NCBI RefSeq assembly: GCF_900167535.1
Contig: NZ_FUYE01000008.1
Coordinates: 186,001 to 250,000, forward strand
Length of the DNA stretch: 64,000 bases
Reading direction: 5' to 3'
DNA from: Prosthecobacter debontii
Lineage (GTDB): Bacteria > Verrucomicrobiota > Verrucomicrobiia > Verrucomicrobiales > Verrucomicrobiaceae
In this document: positions 18,393 to 27,037 of the stretch, piece by piece
Numbering within the stretch: position 1 is the first letter of the stretch
Layout: the number at the start of each line of letters is the position of its first letter
Translations under genes and position numbers: made by a program
The notes under the pieces: model-generated
The model's database searches: none
Seen by the model: the letters and a program-made list of their open reading frames with translations, nothing else
What the model was told of the DNA's origin: nothing

Positions 18393-18524
18393 TGGGGGTG
18401 GGCGGAGATCGGTATTCGGTGATCAGATCACAAAGTCATGCCGATTGCTAGCGACTGAAAGCTGCAAAGTCGTCGGTGAAACACGGTCGCTTCCAGACAG
18501 ATTATTTGGGACAGCATAGTTTAA

Positions 18525-21500
18525 CTAATCAAATTCGTATCGATGTCGGATAACAGATTGTTCGGCATCTTCTCGGTAGTTTTGAGCGAGAGATCGGAGA
18601 GTAGCTCCAAGCCTACAGAATCCTCTGTCCTCCGCTTGAGAAGCAATTCTCTCCCATTTCTCAGCAAGTTCGACCTCCTCTTTGCCTCCACTAAAGCCAT
18701 GAACACCCCGTGAATTGAAGATACGAATTCTCAAACCCATGCGAAACTCAGGATCGTCTTTAGAATCGAGCAACTCACAAACAGCTTCCCTCCAAAGTCC
18801 ATTTTCATCTTTGGGTGTATAGTATATGACTTCCCCGATTTGATGAGAGGCCACTTCCCAATGTCCAGAAGCAGTGCAAATCTCTTTCACCGATGCTATC
18901 CAGGATCTGAGTTTTGCATCGTCAAAATCACCGTCCAGGCACAAGCCAGGTGGATGATTCCAGTCATTTAACAATCGGTATGCATTCCGCACCATGGAAC
19001 CTTTAGTTTCATTAGCTTCTGACAAATTCTCATCCTGTTTCTCCTGATCTGAATCAGAGTCTATAACCTTGTGTCGCGAGCGATAAATCATTCGAATGAC
19101 TTCACAAAAGAACTCTGGGCGCTCTGACAATTGGCGATACAGTGTCCGGGGGCGTGCCCCATTGAAGCGATCCAATAGAGCAAGGAACTTCACCTCCATA
19201 TAGGCGAGACGCGCCTCATCGATCTCGTTGATCTTCTGCAAGTGGTGGAACACCTCGCAAATTTCGTGAACATCAATGTGGTTAATAGAAGGGTCAAAGG
19301 TCTCAAGTGACTTTAAAGCCAGTTCTGGATACGGCCCTACCCACATTTCTTCGAGCCACAAGCATTGAATCGCAGCATCCGCACGCCCATTTGCAAGCAG
19401 TTGTTCAATCGCATAATCAAGACCTTCGTGTTCATCTTTACTGGGCTGGATACGCACGCGCTTCCAATACTCTGCTTGATTATACCCCAACTCTAATTCG
19501 GCTTGCTGCCACACTTTTTTAATCGCCGGAAGAACCACAAAAAACTCAACCTTCGCTCTGACAGTCCAGCCAGAACGATCCATACTGTCAATCCAATCCC
19601 ATGATTTGGTTTGGAATCGTCGCCAGGTATAGGAAACTGCAAAACGAACATCAGTGTCCGTTTCCGACTCTAGCAAGGTGGGTAGAAAAGCGGCGTCATG
19701 AGCCAACTCCTCATCAGCACCACAAGCATTGCCTACTTCATGAGGCGACTCCACAGAACGCCAGAAGCTTTGCAATGCATGGATGCCACCTTTCTTCTGA
19801 ATCTCCTTCAGAGCATCAATCCGCTTGGTCAGTAGAAGTTGACGCTGTTCCTGCCAGTTTCCTTTTTCTTCGTAGAGTTCAGAATCACGGCCCGAAAACA
19901 ATCGACGGTGCCTGACTTCAAGCTGCTGAGGTTTTAACTTTTCAGCTACCGCCTCAAGCTGAAGCAGCAGATCTTCTGGCACCATCCATGCATCGCTGTC
20001 CGCATATTTACGATGGTTTGAGATTTTACTCGCAATCTCGATCCACAAAGACAACCTTTGCTCTTCCGGCAAGCTTAAAACTCCCTCAGAAAGAAGCCGT
20101 TTTCGATAATTCTCCGCGAAATTACTAAACCGCGGATGGATGTAAAAAAAGAACTCCAAAAGTTCCGTCAGCTTTACGGGATCGTTACCCGCAATTTCCA
20201 AGGCTAGATCCGCATAGAAACCCTCATCCGCCAATCGTTGACCATTGGTTACTCCATCTTCCCAATTTTCTGGGACGAAGTTCTGCCATTTTGGGCGATG
20301 AGTAGGATGACCAGTTGAATGATTCTCAGGAAGAAGCTGTAACAATAGCCTCCACCCCACATCGGAATGATCACGGATAATAGACCTTACTGCAGCATGA
20401 CGGCGATCAGGATTAGCAGCTGTTTGAGGAAACCACGGGAGAAGAATGCCTCTCAATGAATTTGAAGGCCGATTCGACCAGTTCCCACCTGGATCGACAG
20501 AGGCGAGATTGGAAAGAATCCCACATACGCGGATAAGATAGCTTTCACTCCAAGCTAGTGACTCGAGTGCCCACAAAAGGCCCGTGATAAAAGTGCCACC
20601 ACTAAACCAATCCCCTTCCTCAGAAAAGACACCTGAAAAAGGTTCATCAGGCTTCTCGCTTGCGCCACCAACGGCTCGGAGAAATTCGTCTGGCGATGCT
20701 TCCGCGAGCAATGGAAGCACATCATTCAAACTCGCCCATCGATGCGAATCGGCATCGGCAAGTAATTCGCGAACAACCTGTGTTGCCACATTTTGAGGAA
20801 GTCTGCCTCGACATGACGTCAACGATTCACCATGGGAACCAAGGAGAGCTAAGGTTTCCGCAATACCTTCTCTCACCCGATGCGAATAGATGCGGCTACG
20901 TCCGTAAAAGCTTGCTGCGAAGCGCTCTTCTTTGGGGAGCCCCAACCGTGGGTCAAGCTCCGAAAGCACTTTGATGGCGACCACCTTAAAACGCTCAAGT
21001 ATGTCGGGACCGATTAGATTTCCGAGATAGATCCATGGCTCATAACGGGAGGTAAACTTCCAGCGCCCAATCGCAAACTCAAGGGGAGCGGCCTTGGCGC
21101 TGGCGGCTTGGCGAATCTGATCGATCCACTCCCCATAACCGTTTCCCGAAAGTTCCTCAATCGCTTCCCTGTCCCCTTTGTTTTCATCCTCCCATTCGCC
21201 TATCAACTGAGCAATGGCGAGATCAGCCGCCTCTGACTGAGTTGCCCAATCAGGATGAACAGACAAACCTTGAACCAGTCGTAACAAAATATTAAGATCT
21301 CGTCCCGCTCTATTGGTGAGCATACGAGCCCTTTCATCTTGATATCCGGCTTTGACTAAAGCCTCCTTCATTTCATGAACTCTAGGTTGAATAAGCTCAC
21401 AAGCATTGCCGTGCGGAAGACCACCGGGGAGCGAAGAGTAAATGACGGCATGACGCTGCTTGGCCCTTTGGATGAGTTGTGCGCCAATCTCGCTACTGAG

Positions 21501-22364
21501 ATCAAAGTCCGCAACTAAGACATGCCTCTCGCTCAGTGAGCATGCATGTTTGAATGCTTGCTCAGACTCAAAGATAAGCACACGGTTCTGAACTTCTAAC
21601 CGCTCATCATCGGGTAATGCTGCGACAAACGCGCTGATGTAGTCTTTAGGGTGGCGCGGAAAACGGGTGTCGAAGCGGAGTTCCGTATCATTTCGATCGA
21701 GAATCAAGCGTCTGAGCTTTGCTTCAGCATTAGCTCGGCCTACAGTGAAGAGTTCGGTACACAAATCAGGTGGAGTTCCAAACCCTCGCAGAAGTTTCCA
21801 ATGAGACTCTGCTGTATCAAAATCAGATAGATAAAGGCCTATCGAAGTTCCCAGCCAATGTCCAATAGCAGGAAATTGGAACACCCAATCAATCAACTGT
21901 GCACCATCAATAACACGAATATCCATCCATTCGTTGCGCGATTTTTTTTCATTGATCCATGTCTCGATCCCGTCTTGCTTCCATGTGTCTTTCCAGTCCC
22001 GCAGACCTGATAAGGGGGTGACAAACACAAAGGTTGCCTCCTTCCTTACCTCTGGTGGCACTGCCAATGTTGAGTCGCCGTAGTCATCATTAGCCTTCTG
22101 TCGCGCATTGTTATTGGTCCCAATTTCCCAGTGACTCTTACCCTCTGGAACAAATGGATCATGGCCAAGCGCGGTTTCCAGTTCCCCGTCAGCCCCATGT
22201 TGACCGATACTATCTCCAAGTGGAAATCTGCGGTGAGTAGGCCTAGGACACGATGCGCAAACCAAACGCCAGACCAGCTCCACTATTAAGCCTTGCGCAA
22301 TTCTTGAATTAGCGCGCACCCAATGATCCAATTGATTTTCATTCACTATTTGCGATATCGCCAT
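18525..22364 (-). CDS. Giant protein with PD-(D/E)XK-like N-terminus; candidate defence protein
   Basis: A single 1279-aa ORF with no recognised full-length family. The first 170 residues look like a restriction-endonuclease-type PD-(D/E)XK fold: Asp59 in GADG, then WEIG with Glu80 in FVPEGKSHWEIGT, Lys90 in ARQKANDDY, and a W-rich block ending IDWVFQFPAIGHWL. Residues about 200-400 have the layout of a STAND-type NTPase region but no Walker A loop is visible. The rest is helix-rich, repeat-like and Trp-rich, with no membrane segment. It stands alone, downstream of a hairpin-repeat array and upstream of the sensor kinase. N-terminal nuclease plus long helical sensor is a common layout of anti-phage proteins, so a defence role is inferred, not shown. 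Confidence 0.7.
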   Translation of the reverse strand: MAISQIVNENQLDHWVRANSRIAQGLIVELVWRLVCASCPRPTHRRFPLGDSIGQHGADGELETALGHDPFVPEGKSHWEIGTNNNARQKANDDYGDSTLAVPPEVRKEATFVFVTPLSGLRDWKDTWKQDGIETWINEKKSRNEWMDIRVIDGAQLIDWVFQFPAIGHWLGTSIGLYLSDFDTAESHWKLLRGFGTPPDLCTELFTVGRANAEAKLRRLILDRNDTELRFDTRFPRHPKDYISAFVAALPDDERLEVQNRVLIFESEQAFKHACSLSERHVLVADFDLSSEIGAQLIQRAKQRHAVIYSSLPGGLPHGNACELIQPRVHEMKEALVKAGYQDERARMLTNRAGRDLNILLRLVQGLSVHPDWATQSEAADLAIAQLIGEWEDENKGDREAIEELSGNGYGEWIDQIRQAASAKAAPLEFAIGRWKFTSRYEPWIYLGNLIGPDILERFKVVAIKVLSELDPRLGLPKEERFAASFYGRSRIYSHRVREGIAETLALLGSHGESLTSCRGRLPQNVATQVVRELLADADSHRWASLNDVLPLLAEASPDEFLRAVGGASEKPDEPFSGVFSEEGDWFSGGTFITGLLWALESLAWSESYLIRVCGILSNLASVDPGGNWSNRPSNSLRGILLPWFPQTAANPDRRHAAVRSIIRDHSDVGWRLLLQLLPENHSTGHPTHRPKWQNFVPENWEDGVTNGQRLADEGFYADLALEIAGNDPVKLTELLEFFFYIHPRFSNFAENYRKRLLSEGVLSLPEEQRLSLWIEIASKISNHRKYADSDAWMVPEDLLLQLEAVAEKLKPQQLEVRHRRLFSGRDSELYEEKGNWQEQRQLLLTKRIDALKEIQKKGGIHALQSFWRSVESPHEVGNACGADEELAHDAAFLPTLLESETDTDVRFAVSYTWRRFQTKSWDWIDSMDRSGWTVRAKVEFFVVLPAIKKVWQQAELELGYNQAEYWKRVRIQPSKDEHEGLDYAIEQLLANGRADAAIQCLWLEEMWVGPYPELALKSLETFDPSINHIDVHEICEVFHHLQKINEIDEARLAYMEVKFLALLDRFNGARPRTLYRQLSERPEFFCEVIRMIYRSRHKVIDSDSDQEKQDENLSEANETKGSMVRNAYRLLNDWNHPPGLCLDGDFDDAKLRSWIASVKEICTASGHWEVASHQIGEVIYYTPKDENGLWREAVCELLDSKDDPEFRMGLRIRIFNSRGVHGFSGGKEEVELAEKWERIASQAEDRGFCRLGATLRSLAQNYREDAEQSVIRHRYEFD

Positions 22365-22570
22365 AGGATTTGAGCATGAGTATTTTGAATAAACTGATCC
22401 CGATCACCTCAGAGTGTCAGTCAAAAAGCATACTTGGCATCTTTTACTTATCCAAGCTGTCTAGAGGCAACAAGCAAGCGAAATGCATGAGCTGGCGTTC
22501 TGAGAGTTTTATAGGTAACACCACGCCGCCAAAGATTCTCCAGGTCCTATGCGTTCGGGCGAATCCTTGA

Positions 22571-22820
22571 AGAAACCTTCCAGCACCTCGAAGGTTTTTC
22601 TGAGAACCTGAAGACCTTTGGAAAAAACTAGGCGGTCTCTGGGAAAAGCGAAAGGATCTGGCGGAAACCTTCAGGTTTTGCAGAAAACCTAAAGGAATTT
22701 TGAAAAAGCATGATGGTTTTTCAGAAAACTCGAAGGAGTTCACACAAACCTAGAGGATCTGGCGAAAACTTATAGGATCGTCCCAAAACCTCCATGGCTT
22801 CTCAACAAGCCCTTTCGGAC
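22571..22820. repeat. Tandem ~20-bp degenerate hairpin repeats
   Basis: About twelve imperfect units follow a consensus close to AGGnTTTnncaGAAAACCT. The GG of successive units falls at 22593, 22634, 22654, 22674, 22694, 22715, 22735, 22755, 22775 and 22796, a period of 20-21 bp. Several units are themselves palindromic; the one at 22673-22690 forms a 7-bp stem AGGTTTT/AAAACCT. Units are contiguous, without spacers, so this is not a CRISPR array. Confidence 0.8.
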
Positions 22821-23240
22821 AAAACATTGATGATCAACGATTTCACTTGGAGCCATGGCTTTCTGCGTTCAGGCCCAACCCGAGGCCGCAATGCATCCAT
22901 TCTGGGACCGGCCTGAGCGGCACACATGGAGCGAGGGCGTCTCGCCTGCTGGGGCCTGCGTCCTCGCGGGGCACTGTTCTCGGAGACGACTGCGGGACCC
23001 TTTCAGCACCGGGGAAGGCTTGCATTCGACACATCAGAACGGATCGCGGCGGGACGCCTCGATCTGCACGCGGGACGGGTGCGCTCCCCGGGAACGCGGT
23101 CGCAGCGGCGGACCTACCAATGACAACCCGCAAAGCCCCACCACGAGGCTTTGGTCAATCGCGCTACGGCCCAGGCAGATCTCTGCCTATCGGCGGGGGT
23201 TTTGATAAGGGAGGTGGTTCGTCTTCGTAAGGGGTGGGGA
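22821..23240. other. GC-rich intergenic stretch, no supported gene
   Basis: Several overlapping ORFs of 65-127 codons exist here, but all are rich in Arg, Gly, Ser and Pro with no recognisable domain and conflict with each other, so I call none. A short hairpin CAAAGCC/GGCTTTG lies at 23131-23153, upstream of the next gene. Confidence 0.5.
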
Positions 23241-26200
23241 ATGCGTTTCTTTCCTGTCACCCTTTCCGCTTTCACTTTCGCCTTCGCCGTGGTGCTGCCT
23301 GCTGAGGCGGCCACGAAGCTCGATTTCAATCGAGACATCCGCCCCATCCTCAGTGACAACTGCTTTGCCTGCCATGGGTTCGATGCCAAGAAGCGGAAAG
23401 CAGGTCTGCGACTGGATACGGCAGAAGGGGCGTATGAAGCGAAGGATGGGGAACAAGCGATCAAACCCGGCGACCCCAAGCTGAGCACGATCATCCAGCG
23501 CATCCTGAGCACGGATGAGGATGAGGTGATGCCACCGCCGGAGTCGCACAAGAAAGTGACCGCGCAGCAGGTGGAGATCCTGCAACGCTGGATTCGTGAA
23601 GGGGCGGAGTATCAGAAGCACTGGGCCTTTGAAAAACCAGTGAAGCCTGCGGTGCCTGCCATTCCAGGCGGGGCGATCCGCAACCCAATCGACGCCTTTC
23701 TCCAAGATCGGCTGGCGCATGAGGGGCTCACCGCCAGTCCTGAAGCCTCCAAGGAAATCCTGATCCGACGAGTGACGCTGGACCTGACAGGCCTGCCGCC
23801 CACGCCCGCGGAGGTGGATGCCTATTTGGCCGATAACAGCCCGGAGGCTTATGAAAAAGTGGTGAGCCGCCTGCTGAAGTCGGAACGCTATGGCGAGCAC
23901 ATGGCGCGTTATTGGTTAGACGCGGCCCGTTATGCCGATACGCACGGTCTGCATCTGGACAATGAACGCAGCATGTGGCCGTATCGTGACTGGGTGGTGC
24001 GGGCGTTCAATGCGGATCTGCCCTTTGACGACTTCACGCGCTGGCAGCTGGCCGGGGATCTTTTACCCAACCCGACCATGGAGCAGCAGATCGCTTCAGG
24101 GTTCAATCGCTGCAATGTCACCACCAGTGAAGGCGGGTCCATTCCGGAAGAATTTACATTTCGTTATGCCGTGGATCGCACGGACACCACGGTAGCGGTG
24201 TGGATGGGCCTCACCGCAGGCTGCGCGGTGTGTCATGATCACAAGTATGATCCGCTGAGCCAGAAGGAATTTTACTCTCTCTACGCCTTCTTCAATAGCG
24301 CTGCCGATCCCGCCATGGATGGCAACATCCTGCTGACTCCGCCCATCCTGCGCCTCTCAAGCACGGAACAGGCAAAGCAACTGGTGGAGCTGGATCAGCA
24401 GATCGCCGCGAAACAGACGGAGATTCAGGAGTCCATTGCCAAACTCACCTACACCGACCCCGCCACGCAGCAGCCACCACCGCCGGTGCAGACCAGTGAG
24501 GCGGTGTGGTTTGAAGATGAGTTTCCCACCGGCGTGAAGGTGCAGAGTGCGGGTGAACCCACACGCTTCATCAGCAAGAAAGACGGCCCCGTGGCCAGTG
24601 GTGACCGCGCTCTGCAACGCACGGCCACCGCCGTGGCTCAGGATTACTTCAGCGGTGGCATCACCTATGACGTGCCGGCCAATGGCCGCATCACCGCCCA
24701 GTGCTTCATCGATGAAAAGAATCCGCCGTCCTCCATCATGATTCAGTTTCATGTGGGCGGGTGGAATCATCGTGCCTACTGGGGTGAAGAAGGTGCCATT
24801 CCCTTTGGCAAAGTGCGCACGCCGGAGCGCGTGAAGATGGGCGCGATGCCGAAAGCCGGGGAGTGGGTGAAGCTGGACATCCCGATTGATAAAGTGGGGC
24901 TGAAACCCGGCATGAAGGTCACCGGCTATGCCTTCACCCAATTCGGCGGCACGGTCACCTGGGACCGCATGACGATGAGTTCGCGGGTTGATCCCGCCAA
25001 AGATCCGCAGTGGTCGTGGAGTCAGTGGATCGCAAAGAATCAGGGTCGCCGTGTGGCGGAGCTGCCGCAGGATCTGCAAATGCTGGTCCGAGGCAAAAAG
25101 GCCACCGAATGGACACCGGAAGAGACGAAGCGTCTCCAGCACTGGTGGTTTGAAAACGAGTATCAAGGCGCGCGTGAGATCGTGCAGGGCGTGCGCGGGC
25201 AGAAGCTGGCGCTCGAATCGAAACGCAAGGCTTTAGAAGACGTCATCCCGGCCACCTTCATCATGGCGGATCTACCCGAGCCTCGTGAAAGCTTCGTGAT
25301 GGAGCGCGGGCAGTATGACAAGCCGGGGGAAAAAGTCCGCCGCGGCACACCCGCCATCTTCCCGCCGCTGACCACGAAAGCGGGCGCTGAACCCACCCGC
25401 CTGGATCTGGCCAACTGGCTGCTTTCCCCTGAGCATCCGCTGACGGCCCGAGTCGAGGTCAATCGTCTCTGGCAGCAGTTCTTCGGCACCGGTTTGGTGA
25501 AAACCAGCAACGACTTTGGCTCTCAAGGTGAACCTCCAAGTCATCCCGAGTTGCTGGATTGGCTGGCGGTCACTTTCCGGGAAAGCGGCTGGGACATGAA
25601 GGCCTTTGTGAAGCTGCTGGTGACCTCCCATGCCTACAGGCAGAGTGCGGAAGTCCAGCCCGAGGTGCTGCAAAAAGATCCTGAAAACCGGCTGCTGGCC
25701 CGTGGCCCGCGATTCCGTGCCGATGCCGAGGTGGTGCGAGATAGCGCCCTCTTCGTCAGTGGTCTGCTGAGCCCGAAGATCGGCGGCAAAGGGGTGCGCC
25801 CGTATCAGCCGGAGAACATCTGGGAGCCGGTCGGTTTCGGCGGCAGCAACACCCGCAATTATGTGCAGGACACCGGCGAATCTCTCTACCGACGCAGTCT
25901 CTACACCTTCTGGAAGCGCACCGCTCCCCCGCCCTCCATGACCACCTTCGACGCGCCTAACCGCGAGTCTTACTGCCTGCGTCGAGAACGCAGCAACACC
26001 CCGCTCCAGGCGCTGAACCTGATGAACGATGTGCAGTATTTCGAGGCCGCGCGTCATTTTGCCGAGGAGCTTTTAAAAACACCGAACCTCACGCGAGATA
26101 GCCGCATCAGCCTGGCCTTCCGCAAGGTCACCAGCCGATACCCCACGGCTCAGGAAGCCCAGATCATTGGCGAGACCCTGGATCAACACCTCGCAGCCTA

Positions 26201-26342
26201 TCAGTCGCGCCCCGAAGAGGCGAAGCAGGTCATCGCCTACGGTGAATCCAAAGCCGATACCTCCCTGCCTGCCGATCAACTCGCCGCCTGGACTCTGGTA
26301 ACGAATCTCCTGCTGAATCTGGATGAGATGGTGACGAAGTAG
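23241..26342 (+). CDS. Planctomycete-type cytochrome C, DUF1549 and DUF1553 protein
   Basis: A 1033-aa exported multidomain protein typical of Planctomycetes and Verrucomicrobia. After a signal peptide it has a PSCyt1 haem motif CFACH at 41-45 within a region starting FNRDIRPILSDNCFACHG, a DUF1549 domain (LTLDLTGLPPTP-like RRVTLDLTGLPPTPAEVDAY), a second CAVCHDHKYDPLSQ, a central beta-rich insert, and a C-terminal DUF1553 domain (ARVEVNRLWQQFFGTGLVKT). Start ATG 23241 is chosen because it opens the signal peptide. The usual downstream DUF1501 (sulfatase-like) partner is missing. Proposed roles in glycan degradation remain hypothetical for the family. Confidence 0.9.
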   Translation: MRFFPVTLSAFTFAFAVVLPAEAATKLDFNRDIRPILSDNCFACHGFDAKKRKAGLRLDTAEGAYEAKDGEQAIKPGDPKLSTIIQRILSTDEDEVMPPPESHKKVTAQQVEILQRWIREGAEYQKHWAFEKPVKPAVPAIPGGAIRNPIDAFLQDRLAHEGLTASPEASKEILIRRVTLDLTGLPPTPAEVDAYLADNSPEAYEKVVSRLLKSERYGEHMARYWLDAARYADTHGLHLDNERSMWPYRDWVVRAFNADLPFDDFTRWQLAGDLLPNPTMEQQIASGFNRCNVTTSEGGSIPEEFTFRYAVDRTDTTVAVWMGLTAGCAVCHDHKYDPLSQKEFYSLYAFFNSAADPAMDGNILLTPPILRLSSTEQAKQLVELDQQIAAKQTEIQESIAKLTYTDPATQQPPPPVQTSEAVWFEDEFPTGVKVQSAGEPTRFISKKDGPVASGDRALQRTATAVAQDYFSGGITYDVPANGRITAQCFIDEKNPPSSIMIQFHVGGWNHRAYWGEEGAIPFGKVRTPERVKMGAMPKAGEWVKLDIPIDKVGLKPGMKVTGYAFTQFGGTVTWDRMTMSSRVDPAKDPQWSWSQWIAKNQGRRVAELPQDLQMLVRGKKATEWTPEETKRLQHWWFENEYQGAREIVQGVRGQKLALESKRKALEDVIPATFIMADLPEPRESFVMERGQYDKPGEKVRRGTPAIFPPLTTKAGAEPTRLDLANWLLSPEHPLTARVEVNRLWQQFFGTGLVKTSNDFGSQGEPPSHPELLDWLAVTFRESGWDMKAFVKLLVTSHAYRQSAEVQPEVLQKDPENRLLARGPRFRADAEVVRDSALFVSGLLSPKIGGKGVRPYQPENIWEPVGFGGSNTRNYVQDTGESLYRRSLYTFWKRTAPPPSMTTFDAPNRESYCLRRERSNTPLQALNLMNDVQYFEAARHFAEELLKTPNLTRDSRISLAFRKVTSRYPTAQEAQIIGETLDQHLAAYQSRPEEAKQVIAYGESKADTSLPADQLAAWTLVTNLLLNLDEMVTK

Positions 26343-26700
26343 GCTCCACTACAGAGATCCGGATGCGGCCTGAAAGGTCGCTCGGATGCGGCCCAGGCCG
26401 CAAGGCCTGGGATTCGGCGAATGACATGCATTAGCCCTGTCGCGGCCTGAAGGGTCGCGGGAGCGGTGTGAGAGTGGAGGTGATAGTGACGAAGTGAGAG
26501 CCATCGATGGTAGGGTGTTTGCCCTCCATGCGCCATCGGGTGAGACGAAAATGCGGCATCCACCGCATGCCGATTAAGGGTGTCGATTTACTGGGTCAGG
26601 CCGACGAGGTCACTCGGCCCCACACGGCACGTTGAGGACAACGTGCCCTACCCGGAAAACGCACCAAGTGAAGCAGCCAAACCGTAGGGCGGCTTTGTTC
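26343..26700. repeat. Intergenic repeats and hairpins after the PSCyt1 gene
   Basis: No gene is supported. A near-identical 17-mer (GCGGCCTGAAAGGTCGC) occurs at 26365-26381 and 26442-26458. Between them is a perfect 8-bp hairpin CCCAGGCC-GCAA-GGCCTGGG (26392-26411) with a GNRA tetraloop. Further on are GGCCGA/TCGGCC (26599-26619) and GGCACGTTG-AGGA-CAACGTGCC (26626-26647). Confidence 0.7.
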
Positions 26701-26760
26701 GGCTAGGGATTCACCCACGCCCTGACAGACCATTGCCGAATAAGCCGCCTCTGGGTGAAT

Positions 26761-27009
26761 CAAACCCAAAGGGTTTGCGTCATTGAGCCCAGGGTTGCCC
26801 TAACCCTGGGGAATGAGATCCACGAGACATTCCGCCCACCGTCGAACCCCATCCGGGGTTCCGTCCATTGGGGTGTTAGTCACATGATCCGATCAGTTGC
26901 CCCCATGGACAAAAGCCCTACAGGCTTCCCCCTTGAATTTGATGCAGTGCGCCAACACACCCAGGGTTTGAACAACCCCGGGCTGAAAGACACAAGCCCG
27001 TTGGGCTTG
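26761..27009. repeat. Chain of six perfect hairpins
   Basis: Six separate perfect inverted repeats follow each other within 250 bp: CAAACCC/GGGTTTG (26761-26777), CCCAGGGTT/AACCCTGGG (26788-26810), GAACCCC/GGGGTTC (26844-26861), AAGCC/GGCTT (26913-26927), GGGTT/AACCC (26964-26978) and CAAGCCC/GGGCTTG (26993-27009). The arms share an A-A-C/G-C-C-C theme, as if derived from one element. It lies between convergent genes. Confidence 0.75.
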
Positions 27010-27037
27010 AACGCCACTGCCCCTAACCAACAATCCA

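Noticed and set aside
22571-22820. Possible CRISPR array
   Set aside because: Units are contiguous, without spacers, and degenerate; no cas genes nearby.
22847-23230. 127-codon ORF upstream of the PSCyt1 gene
   Set aside because: Low-complexity Arg/Gly/Ser/Pro composition, conflicts with overlapping ORFs in other frames.
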